Of a stretch of DNA of 58,217 bases, positions 1-9,799 are shown piece by piece. A program made the translations under genes and the position numbers. Under the pieces are notes generated by a model. It was not told the DNA's origin. It worked only from the letters and a program-made list of their open reading frames with translations, and did not search any database. The DNA comes from Hyphococcus sp. (GTDB taxonomy: Bacteria; Pseudomonadota; Alphaproteobacteria; Caulobacterales; Parvularculaceae): the NCBI GenBank assembly GCA_021776345.1, contig JAJFGC010000217.1, positions 1 to 58,217 on the forward strand. The letters are read 5' to 3'. Each line of letters begins with the position of its first letter. The stretch's first letter is position 1.

Positions 1-1050
1 GGCCATCGTCCGATTGCGCTGATGGGCGGCGGCACCACAAAAGTTGGCGACCCGTCCGGCAAAGACACCCAACGCGCGCTCCTGACCGATGCGGAGATCA
101 ACGACAATATCGCGTCGATCAAAGGCGTTTTTGAAAAATTCCTGAACTTCGGCGACGGTGCGCAAGACGCGCTGATGGTCAATAATAATGACTGGCTGTC
201 CAAGCTCGGCTATATCGAATTCTTACGCGACTATGGCGTTCATTTTACAATCAACCGTATGCTGACCTTTGATAGCGTCAAACTGCGCCTTGAGCGTGAA
301 AGCCCGATGACGTTTCTCGAGTTCAACTACATGTTGATGCAGGCCTATGATTTTCACGCGCTCTATAATCGCACAGGCTGCACGCTGCAGCTTGGCGGCT
401 CGGATCAGTGGGGCAATATCGTCAATGGCGTTGAGCTTTGCCGGCGCAAGGACAGCACTGAAGTCTTTGGCCTGACAACGCCGCTTCTTACCACCGCCTC
501 CGGTAAAAAAATGGGCAAAACCGAGAGCGGCGCCGTCTGGCTCAACCCGGATATGTTTACGCCATATGATTATTGGCAATATTGGCGCAATGTCGAAGAC
601 GCCGATGTCGCGACCATGCTGGCGCGATTCACAACCATGCCGATGGACGAAGTGCGCCGTCTCGCAGGCCTTGAAGGCGCCGAGATTAATGATGCTAAAA
701 AAATCCTCGCGACAGAGGCGACCGCCCTGCTCCATGGCCGTGACGCCGCGGATCGTGCAGCCGCGACGGCGCAGGAAACTTTTGAAAAAGGCGGTCTTGG
801 CGGAGACTTGCCAACGATCAGTCTTGGCGTCGATGAAATTGCTGCCGGTGCGCCGATGATCGATCAGTTTATCACGGCAGGGCTCTGCGCTTCAAAAGGC
901 GAAGCGCGCCGGCACATCAAAGCTGGCGCCTTAAAAATCAACGACCTGCCGGTCAAAGATGAGCGCAACCTCCAGGAAGGCGACATTGTAGATGGCGCCA
1001 TCAAGCTTTCCATCGGTAAGAAAAAGCACGCGATTATTAATGTTGGATAA
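1..1050 (+). CDS. tyrS: Tyrosyl-tRNA synthetase, 5'-truncated by window edge
   Basis: Open frame from base 1 ([22 protein letters not shown]...), GSDQWGN and [12 protein letters not shown] (KMSKS-like), C-terminal S4-like domain; TAA at 1048-1050. Confidence 0.95.
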   Translation, partial: GHRPIALMGGGTTKVGDPSGKDTQRALLTDAEINDNIASIKGVFEKFLNFGDGAQDALMVNNNDWLSKLGYIEFLRDYGVHFTINRMLTFDSVKLRLERESPMTFLEFNYMLMQAYDFHALYNRTGCTLQLGGSDQWGNIVNGVELCRRKDSTEVFGLTTPLLTTASGKKMGKTESGAVWLNPDMFTPYDYWQYWRNVEDADVATMLARFTTMPMDEVRRLAGLEGAEINDAKKILATEATALLHGRDAADRAAATAQETFEKGGLGGDLPTISLGVDEIAAGAPMIDQFITAGLCASKGEARRHIKAGALKINDLPVKDERNLQEGDIVDGAIKLSIGKKKHAIINVG

Positions 1051-1066
1051 TTGCTGAGCCCAATTA

Positions 1067-4000
1067 TTACAGTTGGCCTGGCTCTCTGGCGGCGGCCTCC
1101 TCATCAGCACCCGGAACGGTATCGGGCTCGTTGTCATTAACGGGCGCAATTGGATCAAACAGATTTCTGAAAATCCCAGGCGTCAATGCTGATAGAGGAT
1201 TGATAAAAACATTGGGCGCGGCGCGTTTTCCGCTTACCGAATATGAAAGTGCGAGAACGCCTTCGCCTTTTTTGCCGATAAGAATGTCACCGATGATCGG
1301 GGCGGCGCCCAATGCTGAATTGATCTGGTAAAGCGGCGCGACGGCGCCGTTCAGCTGCACCTCCCCGCCTTCGCCAACCGCGACAGCGCCATCCGCCGTC
1401 ATCCCGACCGATGGTCCGGTTGCATGGAAGTCTTTGATCGATACGACATTGTTAACGTAAGAAAACTCTCCGTAGGCCTGAGTTAGCTCAATGCCGCCGC
1501 CATTCATGAGATCGGAAAGCCCTTCCAGAGACCCCGCGGCAAATAATCGAGCCAGCAAAGGCGCATTGACCACGCGAAGATCTTGCGCCTCGATGACGCC
1601 TGATATGCCTTTCGTATCAGGCCCAACCAGATCAATTTTCATCGATCCGTCGCCGCCTTCGATGGAGCTATAACCAAAAATTGCTTTCAGAAGTTGGCCA
1701 AGTTCACGCGTCTTTGCTTCAATTGATTGAACCGGCCCGTCATCATCGCCCGTGTGCGCCATTGTAACTTTAAGCGGAGACCCGCCTTCGTCAAAGGCGG
1801 AAAAATCTAGCGTCTGTAGCTCGCTTTCGTTACGCCAAAGATCGAGGCTGGTATTATTGTAGTTGACGTTCTCGCGCATGCGCATTTGATCGATCCGTGC
1901 GGTCACAACAAGACCGGGCCCCCAATTGATCGGTTGATCACCGCCAGACCCCATCCCGGCGCCGGTAAGATCTTCCAGTATCGGACCGACATTTAGATAG
2001 TCGCCGATCGCCGTTAACGCCAATTCTCCAGTAGGTTTGCGCTGTGCTGACAGGTGCAGGCTGGCCGTGTTTTCAAGCTCGAAGGTTGGAAAGACCGCAG
2101 CGACCAGCGCATTATCCTTAAACTGAAGATTACCAGCAATCGAAACGCCGACGCCGGTAATTTCAGCTTTTTTTACATTGACCCCGTCAGCTGTAAACTC
2201 AATATCGATAGCGCCGCCCGCCGCCTCGCCCGCAGGTTTTCGCCAGTCAAAGGCATCCGCCCTAAGCATTGCGTCTTTGAAGTCAGCATTGGCGGTAATC
2301 GATTTAAAACTTCCTATGTCACCGAGCGCTTTGGCCGAAAACGCAACCGGCCCCCGCACATATTGCCGCGTCGGAATGCCGAGAAGATCGCCAGTCGTAG
2401 AATCCACGGTTCCAGCAATATCAAAACTCGAAGGCCCGTCCTCAACGAAGAAATTTTGTCGCCAGACGACGTCTATCGGCGTCTCGGAAAGGAACCCATC
2501 TGCGGTAACCTTCACAGAGCGAGGCTTGAGATCGACAACGCCTTTGACCGCAGTGAGCTCAGCATCAGCAGTCAAACCGGAGACCTGCATGTCGTCAAAA
2601 GTCGCTGTGCCGCTATAGCGATAGTCCTCGGCCGGCACGTCGCGTTTATTTGGCCGCATAATTTCAACGCGGGCGCGAGCGGCACCGCGAAATTGCGCTG
2701 GATCAAGGTTAATTTTCGACATCAAAATAAGCGGTTCTTGATCCAAAATGCCAAGCATATCATCGGACCTGCCGGTCGCCAGAAAGCGAATATAGGTAGG
2801 CTCCCATTTTGGGATAAAGACCGGAAACACCACCTCTCCCTCAGCAATGGTTACTTTGCCGACATTGGCGCGATCCACTTTTAAATCGAAGCTGTTTCCG
2901 CGCAGCACACCGCTGCCAGAGCCGCCGGTGATCGGCGTCATTTGCGTGACATAATAGGCTTTTGCGTCACTAACATCGAAGGTGATGTTCATTGCGTCAT
3001 CGGGCATCAGGCGCGTCTCATCGATCGCCCCTTCGGCAAGTTGCATTTGCGCGTTGATGTTTTCGATCGTCGCCGTCTCCAACCGCTCCGCAACCCAATC
3101 GCGAGCGCCCATGGCGACGCCCATCGGCCAAAGTTTCAATAGGCGTTGAGGGTCTAACGCACCGTCAATGGCAATTTGAGCGAAGACCTCCGGGGACGGC
3201 GCCACGCCAGCGTCATTGGCGCGCGGAAAGGACATGGAAAAATTGCCGGCGGCGGCAACGTCCAACAATGACAGCGAAAGCTCATCCAGATTAATTTTTC
3301 TATCGGCGATATCATAGCCGCCGACAATGGCGCCTCGATCGACCGTCAACGGCGTCGACAAGCGGCTCGGAATGTTTATGGTCAGGGCGTCAGCTTCTAA
3401 CTCAAAACCAATACGCTCAGGGTCGCGGACATCCTCGCCAAACACCAAATTGACGACCCCTTGAAGCGCCCCATTGTTGCCATTCACGTCGAAGGCAAAA
3501 CGATCAATCACGAACTCGTTTTTTTCCGGCGCAAAATCTGTCTCCCATTCAATGAATTTCACCGGTATCGGCGTTGCGCCAAACCGGAGCGCGCCGCCAT
3601 CGATACGGGCGTCGAAACTTGATGAAAGAACATCGCCGGACGATGTCAGTGATATCGCCGCTGTTCCAGAGACCGGCGCATCCAAAACCGCAGCGCGTTC
3701 TCCGTAAAACATGGTCAGAATATCACCGATCGGAAAATTCGACCCATCGATATCGGTGCTAATAACTTGGCTATCATTGTCATAATTTGCAGTTGCACGG
3801 ATGGAGGCCGCCGATCCGCCAATATCGAGATTGCCGCTGACGGCGGCGCTCAGCCCTTCTGTCTGGCGTTCAATCAAGACGCTTGCATCTTGCGTTGTCC
3901 ATGACCGGCCGGACGCAATATCCACAAAGGTAATTTCAGCATCAGCAATTTCCGCACGCTCGAACGTACTGCTTAAAGGATTACGGTCCAAAAAAGACGG

Positions 4001-4465
4001 TAGCGCGGAAGCGAGAGGCCATGTTTTTCTGCGGCCTCCCACCGCAGGGATTTTGACGTCCAGTGCTTCATTTCTGACAATTCGAAATTTGGCGTTTGTC
4101 GCCGACATCGTCCGTGGACCAATCGACCCGGAAATCAGCGACCCTGCGCTGAATGTCAGCATCACATCAGAGGCGCTTGCCGCCTCGGTGTTCTCGTCAT
4201 CGAGGATTTTCACCGCCGACAACTGAACCAGATAATCACCGCTTTGTTGATCACGCGCGAGTTCAATTGATCCGATATCACAGCGATAATCTTTCGGGAG
4301 ACGCCGGCTAACTGTGTATTCAAGGCTCGGTTTGAACATCGCCAGCGAGACCGGCGCCCGCTCAACACGCCAAAACAAAAAGACTACGCCCGCCGCAACA
4401 ACGGCAATAACGATCGCGGCGACCTCAAGGAAAATGAGACCCGCTTTCGCAGCGCGCTTTTTCAT
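1067..4465 (-). CDS. Large AsmA-like / DUF3971-type (YhdP-like) envelope protein
   Basis: 1132 aa, N-terminal TM, beta-rich repetitive body and AsmA-like C-terminal region (GVIEAQDLRVVNAPLLARLFAAGSLEGLSDLMNGGGIELTQAYGEF). Confidence 0.8.
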   Translation of the reverse strand: MKKRAAKAGLIFLEVAAIVIAVVAAGVVFLFWRVERAPVSLAMFKPSLEYTVSRRLPKDYRCDIGSIELARDQQSGDYLVQLSAVKILDDENTEAASASDVMLTFSAGSLISGSIGPRTMSATNAKFRIVRNEALDVKIPAVGGRRKTWPLASALPSFLDRNPLSSTFERAEIADAEITFVDIASGRSWTTQDASVLIERQTEGLSAAVSGNLDIGGSAASIRATANYDNDSQVISTDIDGSNFPIGDILTMFYGERAAVLDAPVSGTAAISLTSSGDVLSSSFDARIDGGALRFGATPIPVKFIEWETDFAPEKNEFVIDRFAFDVNGNNGALQGVVNLVFGEDVRDPERIGFELEADALTINIPSRLSTPLTVDRGAIVGGYDIADRKINLDELSLSLLDVAAAGNFSMSFPRANDAGVAPSPEVFAQIAIDGALDPQRLLKLWPMGVAMGARDWVAERLETATIENINAQMQLAEGAIDETRLMPDDAMNITFDVSDAKAYYVTQMTPITGGSGSGVLRGNSFDLKVDRANVGKVTIAEGEVVFPVFIPKWEPTYIRFLATGRSDDMLGILDQEPLILMSKINLDPAQFRGAARARVEIMRPNKRDVPAEDYRYSGTATFDDMQVSGLTADAELTAVKGVVDLKPRSVKVTADGFLSETPIDVVWRQNFFVEDGPSSFDIAGTVDSTTGDLLGIPTRQYVRGPVAFSAKALGDIGSFKSITANADFKDAMLRADAFDWRKPAGEAAGGAIDIEFTADGVNVKKAEITGVGVSIAGNLQFKDNALVAAVFPTFELENTASLHLSAQRKPTGELALTAIGDYLNVGPILEDLTGAGMGSGGDQPINWGPGLVVTARIDQMRMRENVNYNNTSLDLWRNESELQTLDFSAFDEGGSPLKVTMAHTGDDDGPVQSIEAKTRELGQLLKAIFGYSSIEGGDGSMKIDLVGPDTKGISGVIEAQDLRVVNAPLLARLFAAGSLEGLSDLMNGGGIELTQAYGEFSYVNNVVSIKDFHATGPSVGMTADGAVAVGEGGEVQLNGAVAPLYQINSALGAAPIIGDILIGKKGEGVLALSYSVSGKRAAPNVFINPLSALTPGIFRNLFDPIAPVNDNEPDTVPGADEEAAAREPGQL

Positions 4466-4654
4466 ACCATTACCAGACCGTTGCCGGTCGCCCTGTTACT
4501 GCACCCGAAACTCGTATGACGCCCCCTCCCGGCAGGCGTCCAAGCGTTTATGGGTACCGACCAAAACCGCGCCCCGCAAGTCTCCACCCTCTAGCGAATT
4601 CTCAAAAGCGAGATATTGTGCGCGCTTTCAGCATAGAAATCTCAAGGAAGCATT

Positions 4655-5125
4655 ATGACGAAGGCTTTAGCGCCTGGAGCGAAAGCGCCAGCTTTTTCAA
4701 TGGAGACAGATGACGGGTCTAAAATTGCGTTAAAGGACCTGAAAGGAAAGAAGATCGTCCTTTATTTCTATCCGAAAGACGACACGCCCGGCTGCACAAA
4801 AGAGGCGATCGCTTTTTCCGAAGAAATCGCCAAGTTCAAGCGTGCTGGCGCCGTCATTATCGGCGTCTCAAAAGACAGCGTCTCTAAGCATCAAAAATTC
4901 AAAGACAAACATGACCTTAAGGTGACGCTCGCTGCCGACGAAGATGGCAAGGTCGTCGAGAAATATGGCGTCTGGGTCGAAAAAAATATGTATGGCCGTA
5001 AATATATGGGGATTGAGCGCTCTACTTTTCTGATTGATGAAAAGGGCGTCATTCGGGAAATATGGCGGAAGGTGAAAGTCGCCGGGCATGCCGAAGACGT
5101 CCTCAAGACCATCAAATCGCTTTGA
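4655..5125 (+). CDS. bcp: Thioredoxin-dependent thiol peroxidase (BCP-type peroxiredoxin)
   Basis: FYPKDDTPGCTKEAIAFSE motif; AAGGAAG upstream of ATG. Confidence 0.93.
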   Translation: MTKALAPGAKAPAFSMETDDGSKIALKDLKGKKIVLYFYPKDDTPGCTKEAIAFSEEIAKFKRAGAVIIGVSKDSVSKHQKFKDKHDLKVTLAADEDGKVVEKYGVWVEKNMYGRKYMGIERSTFLIDEKGVIREIWRKVKVAGHAEDVLKTIKSL

Positions 5126-5127
5126 CG

Positions 5128-5937
5128 ATGACGGTTATGAGCTTGTGTGAGGCGGCGATCGCCGTTCTGACTGCCCCCAACTCGCTGGCGAAAAAGGCCC
5201 GCGCCGAAGATGCAATCAAGGCGCTCCAAGTTGGTCAACCCATTGGGTATATTGACGGATTGAACCCGCCGGATCAACCAGCACGCCCGGAAAAGCCCGA
5301 TCTTGTTCCGCCTGGCCGCGTTGCCAGACGACGGCTTGGGTCGCCCCAGGGACGTGCTGCGCTCCTGCATGCGATTGCCCATATCGAGTTCAACGCAATT
5401 GATCTCGCCTTTGATATGGCTATTCGTTTCGTTAAAGAAATAGCACCCCTGGGACTTGACGACCAAGCCTTCGTCGCCGATTGGTTCGGCGTTGGCGGTG
5501 ATGAGGCCCGCCATTTTGGTATGATTGAAAAGCGCCTCGTCGATTTTGGGACTGTTTACGGTGATCTGCCGGCTCATAATGGTCTGTGGGAAGCCGCAGA
5601 AAAGACCAGTAACCACCTTCTCGCCCGTCTGGTCGTCGCGCCGCTGATTCTCGAAGCCAGAGGTCTCGATGTGACGCCGGGCATGATTACCCGCTTACGA
5701 GGCGCAGGCGACCACACCAGTGCCGATCTGTTGGAAGTCATCTATCGCGAGGAAATTGGCCATGTAGCCTGTGGCAAACGCTGGTTTCACGCAGTTTGCA
5801 AGGCGCAAGGAAAAGACCCGGTTCTGACATTTCAGTCTCTCCGGGACGAGTATTTTGAAGGAGGGCTGAAACCGCCCTTCAATCACGAGGCGCGACAACA
5901 GGCGGGGCTTTTGAGAGAGTATTATGAACCAAATTGA
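5128..5937 (+). CDS. DUF455 family ferritin-like protein
   Basis: AHIEFNAIDLAFDMAIRF, DEARHFGMIEKRL, YREEIGHVACGKRWF; ATG at 5128 two bases after the bcp stop preferred over 5062. Confidence 0.8.
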   Translation: MTVMSLCEAAIAVLTAPNSLAKKARAEDAIKALQVGQPIGYIDGLNPPDQPARPEKPDLVPPGRVARRRLGSPQGRAALLHAIAHIEFNAIDLAFDMAIRFVKEIAPLGLDDQAFVADWFGVGGDEARHFGMIEKRLVDFGTVYGDLPAHNGLWEAAEKTSNHLLARLVVAPLILEARGLDVTPGMITRLRGAGDHTSADLLEVIYREEIGHVACGKRWFHAVCKAQGKDPVLTFQSLRDEYFEGGLKPPFNHEARQQAGLLREYYEPN

Positions 5938-6093
5938 CACAAAGCCGTGCTAGGAAGGGCTCATGAGTCCAGAATCGAAAAAATCTGCGTTACACCATCA
6001 CATAAGTGTTGCGTAATGTTCGATTTTACGCTGCAATATATTAAGGGTGGCGACGCATGATAGTTATTGTGTGTGCAAGGGGCTGTTAGTTGA

Positions 6094-7410
6094 ATGAGCC
6101 GTCGTTCCGGCAATATGAAGCGCGTATTGAGCCGTTTATTTAAAGAACGGCAAATTTACCATCGAAGTGACGGCGTCGTGCATTTTATCTCGATGTCGGC
6201 AAAGACTCAGGTAGCGCTCGCAATCGTAGTTCTCGCAGCCCTGCTCTGGGTCGCGTACTCTTCCGTTAATGTAGTTTTCAAAGAGCAGATCATCGTCGCC
6301 AAAGAGCGCGAGCGGCTGGTGATGCAGACGAATTTGTCGAAACGTCTCCACGAGGCGCAAAAAGCCTATGACGACGTCAACTATCTAAACAATACGATTG
6401 AACGCCAGTTTGACGAGACCATGGACGATATCTGGTCGCGTCACCGCATGCTCGCCAATATGGTTGAGCGCAAGGCGGAGATTGATCAGACACTGAACTC
6501 GCAAGCCGAAGCCTTATCAGCAGCTGGCGGACCAAATGGCCAGAAACCGTCTAACGGCAATCGGGTCATGGTCGATGTGATCCCGGGCGAGCCAACGCCT
6601 CGCCAATCTCGGATGTCGGTGTTGCGCAAGGAAGCTGCCGCCGAAGCATCGATCCGCAAACCCGTTGCTGAAGAAGACGGCCTTGCGGCCGAATCCATCG
6701 AGATGATGGAAAAAGCTGCGGCTGATCTTTACCTTGAGCAAATGTTGCTTCTCGCTTCCGTTGAAGAAAAAGCGACACAGCAAATTGCTGAATTACGGCA
6801 GGTCATCAATAGCACCGGCGTATCATCGGAATCATTGGTGACACCGGCAAAGATTTCCAATGTGGTGTTAGCGCAAGGCGGCCCGTTTATCGAACCAAAC
6901 GCCATGAGCGGCGAGCCTGTGCGATTTTATCAGCATGCAAACCGTACAGCGACAATTATCGATGAATTAGAAGACGTCAAAAAAGCCATCAGGCATATGC
7001 CGTTGTCATCGCCGTTGACCGTTACGCGTCGTTTTACAAGCGGCTTCGGCGTCCGGCGAGATCCGATCAATGGACGTCATTCAAGCCATCATGGCATTGA
7101 TTTTGCTGCGCCGTGGGCGTCGCCAGTGACGGCGACGGGCGCGGGCATCGTTAAATTTGCGGGTACGCGCTCGGGTTGGGGGCGTATGGTAGAAATTGAT
7201 CATGGAAACGGGTTTGTCACTCGTTACGCTCATATGAGTAGGATTAGTGTGAAGGCGGGGCAAAAGGTTGACTTGCATAGCAAGGTAGGCGAGCTGGGCT
7301 CAAGTGGTCGGTCTACTGGACCGCATGTCCACTACGAAGTTTTGTTTAAAAAAAGACCAGTCAATCCACGTCGTTTTATTGAGGCGGGAAGATATGTTTT
7401 CGAAAGCTAA
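6094..7410 (+). CDS. M23 (LytM) family metallopeptidase with N-terminal TM and coiled-coil
   Basis: HHGIDFAAPWASPVTATGAGIVKFAGTRSGWGRMVEIDHGNGFVTRYAHMS...GRSTGPHVHYEV; cytoplasmic N-terminus then a single TM. Confidence 0.92.
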   Translation: MSRRSGNMKRVLSRLFKERQIYHRSDGVVHFISMSAKTQVALAIVVLAALLWVAYSSVNVVFKEQIIVAKERERLVMQTNLSKRLHEAQKAYDDVNYLNNTIERQFDETMDDIWSRHRMLANMVERKAEIDQTLNSQAEALSAAGGPNGQKPSNGNRVMVDVIPGEPTPRQSRMSVLRKEAAAEASIRKPVAEEDGLAAESIEMMEKAAADLYLEQMLLLASVEEKATQQIAELRQVINSTGVSSESLVTPAKISNVVLAQGGPFIEPNAMSGEPVRFYQHANRTATIIDELEDVKKAIRHMPLSSPLTVTRRFTSGFGVRRDPINGRHSSHHGIDFAAPWASPVTATGAGIVKFAGTRSGWGRMVEIDHGNGFVTRYAHMSRISVKAGQKVDLHSKVGELGSSGRSTGPHVHYEVLFKKRPVNPRRFIEAGRYVFES

Positions 7411-7990
7411 AGCCAGCAAGTCATCAGATGCAAAGCCGCAGACCGGGTCGTTGAATGAAACGCCAGCGCAGCAGGCAAGCGTACACTCATCGTCAAAAAG
7501 GTCGGGTTCCATGAAGCCAGCAGGCGTTCCTTCAATTATTTCCACGGATGTCGTCATGCGCGGCAATATTAACTCAGCCGGCGAGATACAGTTTGACGGT
7601 TCGCTCGAAGGCGACGTCAAAGCCGGTTCCCTGATCATTGGCGAAAAAGCCACCGTAAAGGGTGAAGTGATTTGCGAAACAGTAACGGTGCGTGGTCGCG
7701 TCGAAGGCGGCATTCGCGCCAAATCAGTGTCGCTTGCCTCAACCGCACATATCCAGGGCGACATTCTTCATAGCTCGCTCTCGGTCGAAACAGGGGCTCA
7801 TTTTGAAGGCAATTGCCGTCATTCAGATGATCCGTTGTCGGATGCGTCGGCGAAAGATTTCCGTCGCTCACGTCCGTCATCACCACAACCTGCGCCGCGC
7901 CCGGTGAACACGTCTCTTGAAGACAACGTCGAGCCAGTCGGAAACGACACTCCATCATTTCTAAATCAGGGCCGCTCGCCACTACGATAA
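7394..7990 (+). CDS. Bactofilin (polymer-forming cytoskeletal protein)
   Basis: VPSIISTDVVMRGNINSAGEIQFDGSLEGDVKAGSLIIGEKATVKGEVICETVTVRGRVEGGIRAKSV; ATG at 7394 overlaps the M23 gene by 17 bp. Confidence 0.9.
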   Translation: MFSKAKASKSSDAKPQTGSLNETPAQQASVHSSSKRSGSMKPAGVPSIISTDVVMRGNINSAGEIQFDGSLEGDVKAGSLIIGEKATVKGEVICETVTVRGRVEGGIRAKSVSLASTAHIQGDILHSSLSVETGAHFEGNCRHSDDPLSDASAKDFRRSRPSSPQPAPRPVNTSLEDNVEPVGNDTPSFLNQGRSPLR

Positions 7991-8030
7991 GCCCAGCGCG
8001 TCGGCGCCTGACGAAGACAGTTGAACAATA

Positions 8031-8057
8031 AAAAAGGCCGCTCATCGCGGCCTTTTT
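8031..8057. terminator. Bidirectional intrinsic terminator between bactofilin gene and convergent membrane-protein gene
   Basis: AAAAA-GGCCGC-TCATC-GCGGCC-TTTTT. Confidence 0.9.
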
Positions 8058-8079
8058 CTTTAAGGCGTATCCGCCTGAC

Positions 8080-8559
8080 TTACCGGCCGCGCAGGCCCGC
8101 AAGCCCTGAGATCAGAGTCAACATACCAAACGCCGCAGCAAGATATGCTCCCCACTGGACACCGGGCAACCCTTCCGGTGTTCCCATCATCGACAGCGCG
8201 AAATATCCCATCGCGCCGAGCGTCGCCAAGCCAGCCACAACCGTGACCATACTTGTCAGCCTGCCAATGAAAGGCAAAAGCCCGGCCACGCCAAGAGCGG
8301 CGGCGGCCACAGAAATCAGCGCCGCCCAGGAGATAACATCGCCAACCACGGTCGAGCCGTTAAGCTGACCCTCCGACGCACAGTCCTCGCCAATCGGCAG
8401 TTGCAGCTTGCGCAAACACTCCACGGCCTCGCCAATAAAATACTCGCCGGAACGCAGCGTCGTGGAATCACCCGTCGCTGACCCTGACGTGGTTTCCGAA
8501 AACATCGGTCCAAAGAAAATCGCCGCAACGATTGCGAGCGGCAGTAAAATGCGAGTCAT
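8080..8559 (-). CDS. Small membrane protein of unknown function
   Basis: Signal/TM N-terminus MTRILLPLAIVAAIFFGPMFS and C-terminal hydrophobic helices; ATG at 8559 with G-rich SD. Confidence 0.6.
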   Translation of the reverse strand: MTRILLPLAIVAAIFFGPMFSETTSGSATGDSTTLRSGEYFIGEAVECLRKLQLPIGEDCASEGQLNGSTVVGDVISWAALISVAAAALGVAGLLPFIGRLTSMVTVVAGLATLGAMGYFALSMMGTPEGLPGVQWGAYLAAAFGMLTLISGLAGLRGR

Positions 8560-8797
8560 ATGACCCCCCGTATTTCCCAACAACAAACAGGCCGCGACTT
8601 TACCCCTTGTTCAAGACTTAGCCAAGGCTGGATATGTGTGCGCCGACACGTCAATCACCAACGCCGTCTTGCTTGAAGCCTTCAATTCCGCCAATTCTTC
8701 CGAAAAGTTGATTACCTGAAGCCCTTCGCCTGGTAGTCAAAAAAGACGATTAGGCTAAGCTCGACGTCAAATTCCAGCTCAAATATTGGTCTCCCAG

Positions 8798-9799
8798 ATG
8801 CAAAAAAACAAAACATTTAAGCTCGCCGCCATTCAGGCAGCGCCCGTCTTATTCGACAAAGCGGCAAGCACAGAAAAAGCCTGCGGACTTATTCGCGACG
8901 CTGGCGCCATGGGGGTCGATATTGCCGCCTTTGGCGAGACATGGCTTCCCGGCTATCCATTCTGGGTAGATGGCCCGGTCATCGACCTCACCTGGGAGGC
9001 AAGCGCTGTTTATCTTGAAAACGCAATCGACCTTCCCGGCCCCGAAACTGATGCGCTTTGCCAAGCGGCAAAAGAGGCCGGCGTAGAAGTTGTTATTGGC
9101 GTTGCGGAAAAGGATCCGTTTACGGAAGGGACAGTCTATTGCACGGCGCTTACAATCGGACGTGAAGGCGAAATATTGAACCGCCATCGTAAACTGAAAC
9201 CGACACACGCTGAACGTATTATATGGGGCGACGGCGACGCGGCAGGACTGCACACCATTGAGCGACCTTATGGACGGATCAGCGCCCTAAACTGTTGGGA
9301 ACATCAGATGATGCTGCCGGGCTATGCGCTCGCCGCCCAAGGGACGCAAATCCATGCCGCCCTCTGGCCAGGCTGGGAGAAGACGCCGCGCGAAGACGAA
9401 GTTTGTTGGGCCCGCCAACACCTCTTATCGCGCGCTTATGCAAGCCAGGCCTGCGCCTATGTGATCTGCGCCGCGGGATTACGCCTTGAAAAGCACATCC
9501 CTGAACGCTGGCGCCCGCTGGGTGTCTGGGAACATACGGGCCAGTCAGCGATTATTGATCCGCGTGGAGAGATTATCGCTGTTGCCGGCAATGAAGAAAC
9601 TATTCTGATTGCGGAAGGCTCGCTCGATCTTGTTCGCGCCGCCAAAGCCGGCTGCGATATTGCGGGGCATTATTCCCGCCCGGATGTCTTTGACTTTGCT
9701 GTTGATGCGCGCGTCGCGCAGCCGCGTGTTCGCCTCCATGACGGAGGCAGCGTTCACGCTGATTCGTATACGGACAACGCCGCCGACGAAGAAGAGTAG
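8798..9799 (+). CDS. Nitrilase / carbon-nitrogen hydrolase family protein
   Basis: Glu in FGETWLPGYPFW, Lys in HRKLKPTHAERIIWG, Cys in ALNCWEHQMML (catalytic triad arrangement). Confidence 0.88.
   Translation: MQKNKTFKLAAIQAAPVLFDKAASTEKACGLIRDAGAMGVDIAAFGETWLPGYPFWVDGPVIDLTWEASAVYLENAIDLPGPETDALCQAAKEAGVEVVIGVAEKDPFTEGTVYCTALTIGREGEILNRHRKLKPTHAERIIWGDGDAAGLHTIERPYGRISALNCWEHQMMLPGYALAAQGTQIHAALWPGWEKTPREDEVCWARQHLLSRAYASQACAYVICAAGLRLEKHIPERWRPLGVWEHTGQSAIIDPRGEIIAVAGNEETILIAEGSLDLVRAAKAGCDIAGHYSRPDVFDFAVDARVAQPRVRLHDGGSVHADSYTDNAADEEE

Noticed and set aside
2054-2884. 276-aa plus-strand ORF inside the AsmA-like gene
   Set aside because: Antisense shadow with no recognisable domain.
5062-5127. 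Upstream start for the DUF455 gene overlapping bcp
   Set aside because: ATG at 5128, right after the bcp stop, gives the natural N-terminus and normal operon spacing.
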